A stretch of DNA of 64,000 nucleotides from Actinokineospora pegani (GCF_009745975.1 NZ_WHOL01000033.1:1-64000), one strand, 5' to 3'; positions 43,798 to 52,540 are shown, counted from the stretch's first letter. Numbers and translations: made by a program. Notes: a model not told the origin generated them from the letters alone.

Positions 43798-45153
43798 TCA
43801 CACCGCGGCGCGGTCGCGGAACAGGACCACGCCCGCCAGCGCGACGACCACCGAGCCCAGCAGGAGGGCCAGCACGGCGGCGGTCGGCTCGGCGGCCGAG
43901 GCGATCGAGGTGAGCAGCAGCCCGCCCAGGGCGATCGCCGCCGCGGAGCCCACGGTGTCCACGACCTGCAGCGCCGACGAGGTGAAACCGCGCTCGTTCG
44001 GCGCGCTGGCGGCCAGCGCGGTGGTGTTGACCGACGGGTACGCCAGCCCCATCCCGGCCCCGGCGAACAGCCACGCCACCACGACCAGCCACCCCGGCCC
44101 GCCGGGCAGCGCGGCGGGCGCCACCAGCAGCATCCCCACCGCGAGCAGCGCGAACCCCCACCGGATGATGCTGGTGCGCGGCGTGTCCGGGTGCCGCCCC
44201 TGCCACTGCGACCCCGCGGCCCAGCCCAGCGCGCCGAGGGTCAGCGGCAGCCCGGCCAGCGCGGGCGGGTACCCGTGCACGGCGGTCAGGGTCAACGGGA
44301 CGAACGCCTCGACGCTGAAGAAGACGGCCGCGAACAACCCCCGCGCCAGCACCACCCTGGGCAGCCCGCGGGCGGCGAGCAGCGTCCCCTTCGGCAACAG
44401 CACCCGCAGCGCCACCACCAGCACCACCAGCCCGATCGCCCCCAGCCACAACAGCGCGGTGCGCCCGAGCGCCCAGCTCGTCACCGGCACGGCGACGGCC
44501 GCGGCGACCGCGGCCGGGACGAGCCACCGCCTGCCCGGCCCGGTGTCGGCGTGCGGGGGCAGTCCGCGCAGCGCGGGCACCAGCAGCACCGCGCCGAGCA
44601 CGGCCAGCGGCGCCAGCCCGAGGAACACCCACCGCCACCCGAGGTGCTCGGCGACCAGCCCGGACGCCGCCGGGCCGACGATCGAGGGGACCACCCACGC
44701 CAACGACATCACCGCGAACGCGGCGGGCCGGGCCCGCTCGGGGAACACCGAGGCGATCAGCACGTAGACGGCGGTGATCTCGGCGCCGATCCCCGCCCCC
44801 TGCAGCGCCCGCCCGACCAGCAGTTGCGTGACGTCGCCCGCGGTCCCCGCCACCACCAGCCCGGCCACGAACACCGCGGGCGCCACCCACAGGACGGCGG
44901 CGGGCCCCAGCCGGTCGGCCACCCGCCCGCCGACGACGGTGGAGACCAGCGTCGCCGAGAGGAAGACGGTGAACGGCCACGAGTAGAGGTGCGTCGCGTC
45001 GAGGTCGGCCAGCAGCGTCGGCATCGCCGTGTTGACCCCGAGCGCCTCGAAGGCGCCAATGGTGATCAGCAGGACGATCGCGGCGGTGGTGCGCCGGTGT
45101 TCGCGGTCCCACGGGGATGCGGTGGTCTCGGCGTGTTCGGTCCCAGTGGTCAC
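43798..45153 (-). CDS. MFS drug/solute exporter
   Basis: 451 residues from GTG 45153 with AGGA 7 nt upstream; a TTG at 45168 is a poorer start. It has about 14 hydrophobic segments, as in the DHA2/EmrB group. Motif A-like VVGGRVADRLGPAAVLW follows helix 2. Probable proton-driven exporter; substrate unknown. It is controlled by a MerR-type site directly upstream. Another possibility is that the -10 CAGGAT (45165-45160) places the transcript start at the GTG itself. Confidence 0.88.
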   Translation of the reverse strand: MTTGTEHAETTASPWDREHRRTTAAIVLLITIGAFEALGVNTAMPTLLADLDATHLYSWPFTVFLSATLVSTVVGGRVADRLGPAAVLWVAPAVFVAGLVVAGTAGDVTQLLVGRALQGAGIGAEITAVYVLIASVFPERARPAAFAVMSLAWVVPSIVGPAASGLVAEHLGWRWVFLGLAPLAVLGAVLLVPALRGLPPHADTGPGRRWLVPAAVAAAVAVPVTSWALGRTALLWLGAIGLVVLVVALRVLLPKGTLLAARGLPRVVLARGLFAAVFFSVEAFVPLTLTAVHGYPPALAGLPLTLGALGWAAGSQWQGRHPDTPRTSIIRWGFALLAVGMLLVAPAALPGGPGWLVVVAWLFAGAGMGLAYPSVNTTALAASAPNERGFTSSALQVVDTVGSAAAIALGGLLLTSIASAAEPTAAVLALLLGSVVVALAGVVLFRDRAAV

Positions 45154-45167
45154 CTGATCATCCTGCA

Positions 45168-45187
45168 ACCTCTACCCGGGTAGAGGT
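45168..45187 (-). promoter_or_regulatory. MerR-type operator of the MFS gene
   Basis: Perfect 20-bp palindrome acctctacccgggtagaggt. It sits in the 20-bp spacer between CTAGAC (-35-like, 45192-45187) and CAGGAT (-10-like, 45165-45160), which is the overlong spacer of MerR-controlled promoters. No merR gene is adjacent, so the regulator is elsewhere. Confidence 0.6.
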
Positions 45188-45220
45188 CTAGTCCTTTTCC
45201 CGGCTGTGCGGCGAACTGGC

Positions 45221-46084
45221 CTACGCGGCCTGGGCGGTGCGCCGCGAGACCTTCCGCCTGCGCTGCGCGGGGACCACGACCACCCGGCCCAGCGCCGAGT
45301 TGATCGCCGCCTCGGTCAGCTCCGCCAGCTCCCGCCGGTCGGCCGCGCGCCCGGGCGCGATCTCGTCGAGCACCAGCACCTCGAGGACCAGCCCCCGCAG
45401 CCGGGCCACCCGGCGCACCGACTCGAGGATGGTCTCCTCGCCGATGAACGCGGGCGCCGTGGTCTCCCTGCCGTCGGCCATCCGGAAGCGCAGGGCCACC
45501 GGGCGCACCGGGACACCGCCGTCGAGCGCGGCTTGGAACATGGCGGGGCGGAAGCGGCCGACGCCCTGGCCGCACCAGGTGGTGCCCTCGGGGCAGGCGT
45601 AGACGTGGGCGCCCTCGCGCAGGGTGTCGGCGAGGGCGGCCATGGTGCCCGGCAGGGACCGCAGGTTCTCCCGGTCGACGAACACCGTGCCCGCGGCGGC
45701 GACGATGCGGCCGAGGACGGGCCAGGCGCGGATGTCGCGCTTGGCCAGGGCGCGCATCGGGCGGATGGCGTTGACCGCGGCGATGTCCAGCCAGGACACG
45801 TGGTTGGTGGCGACGAGCGCGCCGCGGCCCCGGGCGGCGCGCAGGGCCTGCCCGCCGGTGACCGACAGCCGCACGCCGAAGGCGCCGAGCAGGGAGCGGA
45901 ACACCAGGCGGGCGAAGCGGTCCCGGCCGATGAACGGCAGCACCGGCACCGCGACCAGGCACACCAGCACGACCGCGACGGCCCCCGCCGTGCGCAGCAG
46001 GGCGCGCGGCGCGCCGACGGTGGGCTCGCCGCCGGTCAGGCAGCGGGGCCCGCACGGCGAGGTCGGCATCCAGGCGTGGCTCAT
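45221..46084 (-). CDS. 1-acyl-glycerol-3-phosphate-type acyltransferase (PlsC/OlsA-like)
   Basis: 287 residues. One transmembrane helix near 31-51, then the PlsC domain with the catalytic NHVSWLD (N94, H95, D100) and CPEGTTW (about 167-173). Its start overlaps the stop of the GNAT gene (ATGA). In the same place M. tuberculosis has Rv3026c. Paired with an OlsB-like N-acyltransferase it could O-acylate lyso-ornithine lipid (OlsA role) or act as a normal PlsC; the sequence alone cannot tell. Confidence 0.88.
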   Translation of the reverse strand: MSHAWMPTSPCGPRCLTGGEPTVGAPRALLRTAGAVAVVLVCLVAVPVLPFIGRDRFARLVFRSLLGAFGVRLSVTGGQALRAARGRGALVATNHVSWLDIAAVNAIRPMRALAKRDIRAWPVLGRIVAAAGTVFVDRENLRSLPGTMAALADTLREGAHVYACPEGTTWCGQGVGRFRPAMFQAALDGGVPVRPVALRFRMADGRETTAPAFIGEETILESVRRVARLRGLVLEVLVLDEIAPGRAADRRELAELTEAAINSALGRVVVVPAQRRRKVSRRTAQAA

Positions 46085-46836
46085 CGCCCCTCCCCCAGGA
46101 AGAACCGCAGGTAGCGCTCGTCGATGTCGGCCAGGCCGAGCAGGACGAAGAAGTCGGCGACGGCGAAGTCCCGGTCGTGCGCGGGCGGGCCGCAGACCTT
46201 GGCGCCCAGGCGCAGGTAGCCGCGCAGCAGCGGCGGGACGACCGCGCGGGCGGGCGACGGGGTGGGCTCCCACGGGACCAGCGGGCGCACCCGCAGCTCG
46301 TCGGGGGCGTAGTGCTTGGCGCGCACGGTGTCCCACACGCCCGAGGCGAGGTCGCCGCCGTCGGCGAGCGGGACCGAGGCGCACCCGGCGAGGTGGGAGT
46401 GCCCGGACAGGAACATGTAGCGGGCGATCCCGGCCCACACCAGGCTGACCACGGCGCCGGAGCGGTGGTCGGGGTGCACGCAGGAGCGGCCGGTCTCGAC
46501 CAGGGAGGGCCGCAGGCCCGCCAGCGCCGACAGGTCGAACTCGGTGTCGGAGTAGAGGCCGTCGGCGCGGCCGGGCGGCAGCATCCGGTAGGTGCCGACG
46601 ATCTCGCCGGACGGGTCGTGGCGGACCACGAGGTGGTCGCACAGCTCGTCGAAGGCGTCGATGTCGAGCCCGGCGACGGGGGTGTGCAGGGTGGCGCCCA
46701 TCTCGCCCGCGAAGACCTGGTGGCGCAGTCGCTGCGCGGCCTCGACTTCGGCTCCGTCGTGTGCGACGAGCAGCGAGTACTGGGGGGTGTCGGTTCCCGG
46801 CTTCGGCGTGCTGAGCAGCACCTGGGTCCGCGTCAT
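46081..46836 (-). CDS. OlsB-like N-acyltransferase (GNAT fold)
   Basis: 251 residues. Family pattern of acyl-ACP-dependent ornithine N-acyltransferases: AAQRLRHQVFAGEMGA, the acidic turn DIDAFDELCDHLVV, GTYRML, EFDLSAL and ETGRSCVHPDHRSG. With the PlsC-type gene that overlaps it, a two-step ornithine (or other amino) lipid pathway is likely. The homologue next to etfA in M. tuberculosis is Rv3027c, as I recall. Substrate not provable from sequence. Confidence 0.82.
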   Translation of the reverse strand: MTRTQVLLSTPKPGTDTPQYSLLVAHDGAEVEAAQRLRHQVFAGEMGATLHTPVAGLDIDAFDELCDHLVVRHDPSGEIVGTYRMLPPGRADGLYSDTEFDLSALAGLRPSLVETGRSCVHPDHRSGAVVSLVWAGIARYMFLSGHSHLAGCASVPLADGGDLASGVWDTVRAKHYAPDELRVRPLVPWEPTPSPARAVVPPLLRGYLRLGAKVCGPPAHDRDFAVADFFVLLGLADIDERYLRFFLGEGR

Positions 46837-46930
46837 GGCTCAAGGGTCACGCCGGTGAGGCGACCTGCGCGGGTGTCATCGCGTGACCGGTCGGTGCACC
46901 TTCAGTTAACGGTCGGCACGTCGGGAACGC

Positions 46931-46967
46931 CGGAGGGCGGCCCCCCGTTGACGGGGGCCGCCCTCCG
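46931..46967 (-). terminator. terminator of the etf operon
   Basis: Perfect 15-bp stem cggagggcggccccc / gggggccgccctccg with a 7-nt loop, 16 nt after etfA on the minus strand. Confidence 0.85.
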
Positions 46968-46983
46968 GGCCGGGCGTTCGGGC

Positions 46984-47952
46984 TCAGCCCTTGCGCTTGG
47001 CGACCTCGTCGGTGAGCTGCGGGGCGACCGCGAACAGGTCGCCCACCACGCCGTAGTCGGCGATCTCGAAGATCGGCGCCTCGGCGTCCTTGTTGACCGC
47101 GATGATGGTCTTCGAGGTCTGCATCCCCGCGCGGTGCTGGATCGCGCCGGAGATGCCCAGCGCGACGTAGAGCTGCGGGGAGACCGTCTTGCCGGTCTGG
47201 CCGACCTGGAACTGGGCCGGGTAGTAGCCGGAGTCGACCGCGGCGCGGGAGGCGCCGACAGCCGCGCCGAACGCGTCGGCCAGCTTCTCCACGACGTCGA
47301 ACTTCTCCGCCGAGCCGACGCCGCGGCCGCCGGAGACGACGACGGCCGCCTCGGTCAGCTCGGGGCGGTCGCCGCCGACGATGGGCTCGGCGCCGGTGAT
47401 CTTCGTGGCCTTCGCCGCGTCGGTCGCGGTGACCTCCACGGTCTCCTCCGCGGCGGCGCCGGAGGCCTCGACGGCCTCCACGCCACCGGGGCGGACGGAC
47501 ACGATCGGGGTGCCCTTGGTGGACTGCGACTTGACGGTGAACGCGCCACCGAAGATCGACTGCACCGCGGTCACGTCGGAGCCGGAGCCCTCCAGGCCGA
47601 TGGCGTCGACCAGCAGGCCGGAGCCGGTGCGGGCGGCCAGGCGGCCCGCGATCTCCTTGCCGTCGGCGGACGCGGCGACCAGGACGGCGGCCGGGGACTT
47701 CGCGCCGACCAGGGTGGCCAGCACGTCGACCTTCGGGGTCACCAGGAAGCCGGTGGCGTCGTCGGACTCGGCGACGTACACCTTCTCCGCGCCGTACTGG
47801 GCCAGCGACTCCTTGAGCTTGGCGGCCGTGCCAGCGGAGCCGACGACGACCGCGGACGGCGCCCCCAGCTCGCGGGCCGCGGTCAGCAGCTCGAAGGTGA
47901 CCTTCTTGATCTCGCCGTTCAGGTGCTCGACGAGTACCAGGACCTCGGACAT
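46984..47952 (-). CDS. etfA: electron-transfer flavoprotein alpha subunit
   Basis: 322 residues. Binds FAD and passes electrons from acyl-CoA dehydrogenases to the quinone pool. N-terminal domain starts [16 protein letters not shown]. The C-terminal FAD domain has [28 protein letters not shown] and [13 protein letters not shown] use ATG 47952: GGAGGG is 10 nt upstream, while the ATG at 47961 is too close to it. Second gene after etfB, 29 nt apart. Confidence 0.95.
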   Translation of the reverse strand: MSEVLVLVEHLNGEIKKVTFELLTAARELGAPSAVVVGSAGTAAKLKESLAQYGAEKVYVAESDDATGFLVTPKVDVLATLVGAKSPAAVLVAASADGKEIAGRLAARTGSGLLVDAIGLEGSGSDVTAVQSIFGGAFTVKSQSTKGTPIVSVRPGGVEAVEASGAAAEETVEVTATDAAKATKITGAEPIVGGDRPELTEAAVVVSGGRGVGSAEKFDVVEKLADAFGAAVGASRAAVDSGYYPAQFQVGQTGKTVSPQLYVALGISGAIQHRAGMQTSKTIIAVNKDAEAPIFEIADYGVVGDLFAVAPQLTDEVAKRKG

Positions 47953-47981
47953 GGTTGTCATTCCCTCCTTCGCTGCTGTTC

Positions 47982-48767
47982 TCAGATGAGCTTCTGGCCG
48001 ACGAGGTACTCGGCGATCTTGCTGCCGCCGTCGCCCTCGTCCTCGACCCGCTGGCCCGCCGAGCGCGGGGGCTTCGGCGCGACCTCGACGACCTTGGAGG
48101 TGGCCGAGCCCAGGCCCACCTCGCCCGCGTCGATGCCCAGGTCGGCGACCGAGAGGGTCTCGACGGGCTTCTTCTTGGCGGCCATGATGCCCTTGAAGGA
48201 CGGGTAGCGCGGCTCGTTGATCTTCTCGCCGACGCTGACCACGGCCGGGAGGCCGGCCTCGAGGTGGGTGAGGCCCTCGTCGGTCTCGCGGGTCACCTTG
48301 ATGGTGGAGCCGTCGATCTCGACCTTGCGGGCGTGGGTGAGCTGCGGGTAGCCCAGCAGCTCGGCCAGGATCGCCGGGACGGCGCCGGAACGGCCGTCGG
48401 TGGCCTCGTTGCCCGCGATGACCAGGTCGACCGAGTCGACCTTGCCGATGGCGGCGGCGATGACCTTGGACGTCTGGATGACGCAGGAACCGTGCAGCGC
48501 GGCGTCGGAGACGTGCAGCGCCTTGTCCGCGCCCATCGACAGCGCCTTGCGGATGGCCTCCGTCGCGCGGTCGGGGCCGACGGACAGGACGGTGACCTCA
48601 CCGCCCTGCGCTTCCTTGATCAGCAGCGCCTCCTCGACGGCGCGCTCGTTGATCTCGTCGAGCACCGCGTCGGCGGAGTCACGGTCCAGCGTGTGGTCGG
48701 AGTCGGAGAGCTTGCGCTCCGAGTAGGTGTCAGGCACCTGCTTGACCAGGACGACGATGTTTGGCAT
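47982..48767 (-). CDS. etfB: electron-transfer flavoprotein beta subunit
   Basis: 261 residues. Partners EtfA. Typical N-terminus NIVVLVKQVPDTYSERKL, the DLVIAGNEATDGRSGAVPAIL motif and the C-terminal GIMAAKKKPVETLSV segment. First gene of the operon; AGGGAGG precedes the ATG by 12 nt. The promoter is in the 247-bp gap to the divergent DegV gene. Confidence 0.95.
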   Translation of the reverse strand: MPNIVVLVKQVPDTYSERKLSDSDHTLDRDSADAVLDEINERAVEEALLIKEAQGGEVTVLSVGPDRATEAIRKALSMGADKALHVSDAALHGSCVIQTSKVIAAAIGKVDSVDLVIAGNEATDGRSGAVPAILAELLGYPQLTHARKVEIDGSTIKVTRETDEGLTHLEAGLPAVVSVGEKINEPRYPSFKGIMAAKKKPVETLSVADLGIDAGEVGLGSATSKVVEVAPKPPRSAGQRVEDEGDGGSKIAEYLVGQKLI

Positions 48768-49014
48768 TGGTCTTGTTCGACCTCCCTGCGACGAAGCACC
48801 GTGGGCCGCCGATCAGGGCGGACAGCGCACCGTAAGATGAATATGTGCGGTTCGGCTGCCTTGCCGAGCCCTGCGGCCTGGCGGCTCGGTGGCCTAGTTC
48901 CACCGCAATGTTACCCACCAGTAGCGAACGCGCAACCACGACTGCCCACAGCCGACGTGACGGTGCTCACCGAAGACCGCGCGACCAGGGCTAAAGAAGG
49001 GCTATGGTCGGACG

Positions 49015-49851
49015 ATGAGGGTCGCCGTGATCACGGATTCCACCGCATCCCTGCCGCCTGACACCGCCCGCCAGTGGGGCATCCGTGTGGTCCCCATCCG
49101 CATCCGCCTCGGCGACCACCTGGCCGACGAGCTCAGCGTACCCCCCACGGCCGTGGTCGCGGCCATGCGCGCCGACCGCGGGGTCTCCACCGAGCCGCCG
49201 GACCCCGCCGCCCTCTACTGGACCTACCGCGCCGCCTTCGACGACGGCGCCGACGCGGTGGTGTCCATCCACATCTCCGCCCTGCAGTCGCGGACCGTCG
49301 AGCACGCCAGGCAGGCCGCCGCGCAGCTTCGCGCCCCCGTCCACGTCATCGACTCGCGCCTGATGGGCATGGCGCTGGGCTACGCCGTGACCGGCGCCGC
49401 CCGCGTCGCCGGGGCGGGGGGCAGCCCGCACCGCGTGGTCGAGGCCGTCAAGCGGCGGCTGGCGGGCAGCGCCACCTTCGTCCACGTGCACACCCTCGAC
49501 CACCTCCGCCGCGGCGGCCGCATCGGAGCAGCGGCGCACCTGGTGGGCTCCGCCCTGTCGCTCAAGCCCCTGCTGACCATGCGGGACGGTCAGGTCGCCC
49601 CCCTGGACCGGGCCTTCGGCTCCGGCCGGGCGCTGCGCAAGCTGGTCGACACCACGGTCGCCAACGCCGGGGACCGCGTGGTGGACATCGCCGTCGAGCA
49701 CGTCGGCGCCCTGACCGAGGCCGAGTCCGTCATGGGCGAGCTCAGGGCCCGCATCCCGCACGTGCGCGAGCACCTGGTGACCGAGGCCAGCTCGGCCATC
49801 GCCGTCCACACCGGACCCGGCACCCTCTCGGTCACCGTCTCCCCCACCTGA
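49015..49851 (+). CDS. DegV-family fatty-acid-binding protein
   Basis: 278 residues. N-terminal VAVITDSTASLPP, SIHISALQSRTVEHARQAA and VHVIDSRLMGMALGY are the DegV signature segments, with C-terminal HVHTLDHLRRGGRIG and LKPLLTMRDGQV. DegV/FakB proteins bind a fatty acid and in Firmicutes feed it to a kinase, FakA. No FakA is seen here, so its role is open. Confidence 0.93.
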   Translation: MRVAVITDSTASLPPDTARQWGIRVVPIRIRLGDHLADELSVPPTAVVAAMRADRGVSTEPPDPAALYWTYRAAFDDGADAVVSIHISALQSRTVEHARQAAAQLRAPVHVIDSRLMGMALGYAVTGAARVAGAGGSPHRVVEAVKRRLAGSATFVHVHTLDHLRRGGRIGAAAHLVGSALSLKPLLTMRDGQVAPLDRAFGSGRALRKLVDTTVANAGDRVVDIAVEHVGALTEAESVMGELRARIPHVREHLVTEASSAIAVHTGPGTLSVTVSPT

Positions 49852-49896
49852 GCGGACGACGCGCGGGACACAGCGGCCTTCGGGGTTCGAGTGGGC

Positions 49897-50490
49897 TCAG
49901 GCCGAGGCGGACAGCCACTTGGCGCGGCCGGCGGCGGTCGAGACCCAGCAGCCGCGGCCCGCGCTCGACAGCGCGCGCGCGGTGACGCCCGGGGTGTGGT
50001 CCTCCGGGAGGCCCGACAGGGCGTGGAGGACGTCCACGGCCCAGCCGGTGCGGGTCCACAGGACGGTGGTGGGGTTCATGACGTCCTCGGTGTCCACCGG
50101 GACCCGGGTGGCGATGGCCTCGTCCTCGGCGTGCAGCCGGATGACGTCGACGACGTCGTGGTGGGCGCGGACGCCGACCACGGCGGTGATGTTGCCCTCG
50201 GTGTCGCGGGGGTGGAGGAACTCGTAGCCGCTAGCGACGAGGGCGCGCAGGTAGTCCTCAGTGGTCTGCTTGCGCAGGCCCCCGGCGCGGGTGGCGCGCA
50301 GCAGGGCGGTCAGGCTGCTCGCGGGGAGCACGAGAGCGGGGCCGCCGGGGGACTTGCTGTCCCGGATGGCGACTTGGCCGGCGAGCGGTGCGAGTTCGAC
50401 GCAATTGCCGATGGCGCCGCTGCGCGAGGACTTCCGCCATCGGACCCCGACGAGTCGATCGGCCGCGATACCGGTCCGGACCTCCGTCAT
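49897..50490 (-). CDS. DUF397 protein with a C-terminal extension
   Basis: 197 residues. Residues ~17-70 are a canonical DUF397: RWRKSSRSGAIGNCVELAPL, then VAIRDSKSPGGPALVLPAS. From ~75 on there is a further domain of about 120 residues (EDYLRALVASGYEFLHPRDTEG..., then WTRTGWAVDVLHALSGLPE) I do not recognise. Standard DUF397 proteins end near residue 70, so this is a fusion. It lies directly downstream of an XRE-DUF5753 regulator gene on the same strand, its usual partner. The gap between them carries palindromes. Confidence 0.85.
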   Translation of the reverse strand: MTEVRTGIAADRLVGVRWRKSSRSGAIGNCVELAPLAGQVAIRDSKSPGGPALVLPASSLTALLRATRAGGLRKQTTEDYLRALVASGYEFLHPRDTEGNITAVVGVRAHHDVVDVIRLHAEDEAIATRVPVDTEDVMNPTTVLWTRTGWAVDVLHALSGLPEDHTPGVTARALSSAGRGCWVSTAAGRAKWLSASA

Positions 50491-50512
50491 GGTTCCCCGA
50501 CCCCTCTCGCAT

Positions 50513-50574
50513 ATGCACGTGCATTTGCCGAAGCCGACGTTAACATGATCGTCGCCGGTGCAGCTGCACGTGCA
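50513..50574. promoter_or_regulatory. palindromic operator pair between XRE and DUF397 genes
   Basis: Two copies of the 10-bp palindrome TGCACGTGCA (50514-50523 and 50565-50574), 51 bp apart centre to centre, about five helical turns. A third, overlapping palindrome gtgcagctgcac lies at 50558-50569. They sit just upstream of the DUF397 gene and are likely binding sites for the XRE regulator. Confidence 0.65.
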
Positions 50575-50679
50575 TACGAAAGTGTTAGTGCATCGCATCC
50601 CCCGGGCGGAGTAACCGAGGCGGGTATTTCCCGAACCGCGCGCAGTCACCCCATGTCAGCGGGTGGACGAGAAATCAGT

Positions 50680-51567
50680 TCAGATCTCGGCGCGGAGCTT
50701 GATCAGGAACTCACGGGTCCGACTCGGGGTCTCGGCGTCGACGGTCAACCGGTCGACCGCGCGGCTGTAGCGCTCGACCTCGTCGCGACGGTCGAGGTAG
50801 ACGGCGCCGACGAGGTGCTCGATGTAGACCAGGTCGGGCAGCTCCGCCTCGGTGAAGCGCAGGATGGAGAACGAGCCCTCGGCGGCGTACCCGCTCAGCG
50901 CGAACGGCACGACCTGCAGCGTCACGTTCGGCAGCCGGGTCATCTCCAGCAGGTGGTCGATCTGGGCGCCCAGCACGCCGGGGCCGCCGATCGGGCGGTG
51001 CAGCACCGACTCGTCGACCACCGCCCACAGCTTGGGCGCGGTGAGGCTGTGCAGCACCTTCTGCCGGGACATGCGCAGCGCGACGCGGCGCTCGGCCTCG
51101 GCGTCGGCCAGGTCGGGCCTGCCCTGGCTGACCACGGCGCGGGCGTAGTCCTCGGTCTGCAGCAGGCCCGGGACGAACTGCAGCTCGAAGGTCTGGATGC
51201 GGGCCGCGGCCTCCTCCAGGCCGACGAAGTCCTGGAACCAGGCGGGCATCAGGTCGCTGTAGCGGTGCCACCAGCCCGGCTCGCTGGCGCGGCGGACCAG
51301 GTCGAGGAACTGCTCGCGCTCGGTCGGGTCGACCACGTCGTAGAGGGTGAGCAGGTCGACGATGTCGCGCTCTTTGAAGCCGACCCGGCCCAGCTCCATC
51401 CGGCTGATCTTCGACTCCGACCCGCGGATGTGGTAGCCGGCGTCCACGCGGCTGATCTCGGCGCGCTCGCGGAGCCTGCGGAGCTGGGAACCCAGCACGA
51501 TGCGCCGGGCCGTCGGTCCACCGCCCGCCTCGGTCACGCCTGCCCCTTCCGAGCCCGGATTGGTCAC
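50680..51567 (-). CDS. XRE-family regulator with DUF5753
   Basis: 295 residues from GTG 51567. N-terminal helix-turn-helix (about 22-80): RRIVLGSQLRRLRERAEISR, then GSESKISRMELGR. The C-terminal DUF5753 domain (about 100-290) starts AARIQTFELQFVPGLLQTEDYARAV. This is the sensor/regulator half of the actinomycete XRE-DUF397 pairs (WhiJ-like developmental regulators). Divergent from a DUF574 methyltransferase gene, with a GTAGTA/TACTAC inverted repeat in between. Confidence 0.93.
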   Translation of the reverse strand: MTNPGSEGAGVTEAGGGPTARRIVLGSQLRRLRERAEISRVDAGYHIRGSESKISRMELGRVGFKERDIVDLLTLYDVVDPTEREQFLDLVRRASEPGWWHRYSDLMPAWFQDFVGLEEAAARIQTFELQFVPGLLQTEDYARAVVSQGRPDLADAEAERRVALRMSRQKVLHSLTAPKLWAVVDESVLHRPIGGPGVLGAQIDHLLEMTRLPNVTLQVVPFALSGYAAEGSFSILRFTEAELPDLVYIEHLVGAVYLDRRDEVERYSRAVDRLTVDAETPSRTREFLIKLRAEI

Positions 51568-51575
51568 TGCCCGCC

Positions 51576-51591
51576 GTAGTAGGAGTACTAC
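51576..51591. promoter_or_regulatory. inverted repeat between XRE regulator and methyltransferase
   Basis: gtagta-ggag-tactac (6-bp arms, 4-nt spacer) 9 bp from the XRE start, inside the divergent promoter region. A plausible operator for the XRE regulator or for the methyltransferase gene. Confidence 0.5.
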
Positions 51592-51663
51592 GCACGCCCT
51601 TAGAGTGAGGGTACCTCTTCACCCGGAACTGGTCCCCGCCACACGAACCCCCGTGAGGAACCC

Positions 51664-52500
51664 ATGTCTTCCGACGGTCCCCGCAACGTCGGCACGGTGC
51701 TGCCGACCTTCATCGACACCACCAAGCCCAGCATCGCCCGCGTCTACGACGCCTTCCTCAACGGCAAGGACAACTACGAGGTCGACCGCGAGATGCAGCG
51801 GAAGATCAACCTCGCGGCGCCCGAGGCCGCGCACATCGCCTTCGACAGCCGCGACTTCCTCATCCGGGTCACCCGGTTCATCGCCCAGCAGACCGGCGTG
51901 CGCCAGTTCCTCGACCTGGGCTCGGGCCTGCCGACCGCGGAGAACACCCACCAGGTGGCGCAACGGGTCAACCCGGACACGACCGTCGTCTACATCGACA
52001 AGGACCCGGTGGTCATCGCGCACGGCCGCGCGCTGCTCGAGGAGAACGACCGCACCCACTTCACCGCCCAGGACATCTTCGAGCCGGAGCAGGTGCTCGC
52101 CGACGAGGTCGTGCGCAAGCACCTGGACTTCTCCCAGCCCATCGCCCTGTTCCAGATGGCGACCTTCCACCACTACGGCGGCGACCGCGCCCCCCGCGAC
52201 ATCATGCGGACCTACATCGACGCCCTGGCCCCCGGCTCGATCGTCGGCCTGAGCCACTTCCTCGACCCCGAGGACGACCGCTACGCCCCGGTCGCCAAGA
52301 AGATCGAGAAGATCCTCCTCGCCGACATGAGCACCGGCCGCTTCCGCACCCGCGCCGAGATCGCCGACATGCTCCCCGGCCTCGACCTCATCGACCCCGG
52401 CCTGGTCCTCGCCGCCGACTGGTGGCCCGACGGCCCCCGCCTCAAGCCCCTGGCCGACAGCCAGCACTGCGTCGCGGGAGCCGTGGCCCGCAAGCCCTGA
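51664..52500 (+). CDS. SAM-dependent methyltransferase, DUF574 family
   Basis: 278 residues. Family start KPSIARVYDAFLNGKDNYEVDRE, SAM-binding FLDLGSGLPTAENTHQVAQ, then VVYIDKDPVVIAHGRALL. Many actinomycetes carry dozens of these genes beside XRE-DUF5753 regulators; their substrates are largely unknown. It is divergent from the regulator at 50680, so regulation by it is likely. Confidence 0.9.
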   Translation: MSSDGPRNVGTVLPTFIDTTKPSIARVYDAFLNGKDNYEVDREMQRKINLAAPEAAHIAFDSRDFLIRVTRFIAQQTGVRQFLDLGSGLPTAENTHQVAQRVNPDTTVVYIDKDPVVIAHGRALLEENDRTHFTAQDIFEPEQVLADEVVRKHLDFSQPIALFQMATFHHYGGDRAPRDIMRTYIDALAPGSIVGLSHFLDPEDDRYAPVAKKIEKILLADMSTGRFRTRAEIADMLPGLDLIDPGLVLAADWWPDGPRLKPLADSQHCVAGAVARKP

Positions 52501-52503
52501 CCC

Positions 52504-52532
52504 TTACTGACGAGTAGCGCATCGACTACCGT
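52504..52532 (+). promoter_or_regulatory. promoter of the glucan-lipid operon
   Basis: -35-like TTACTG (52504-52509), 17-bp spacer, -10 TACCGT (52527-52532), 8 nt before the GTG at 52541. Same -10 as the ilvB promoter, which suggests a leaderless transcript. Confidence 0.5.
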
Positions 52533-52540
52533 CTTCCGGC

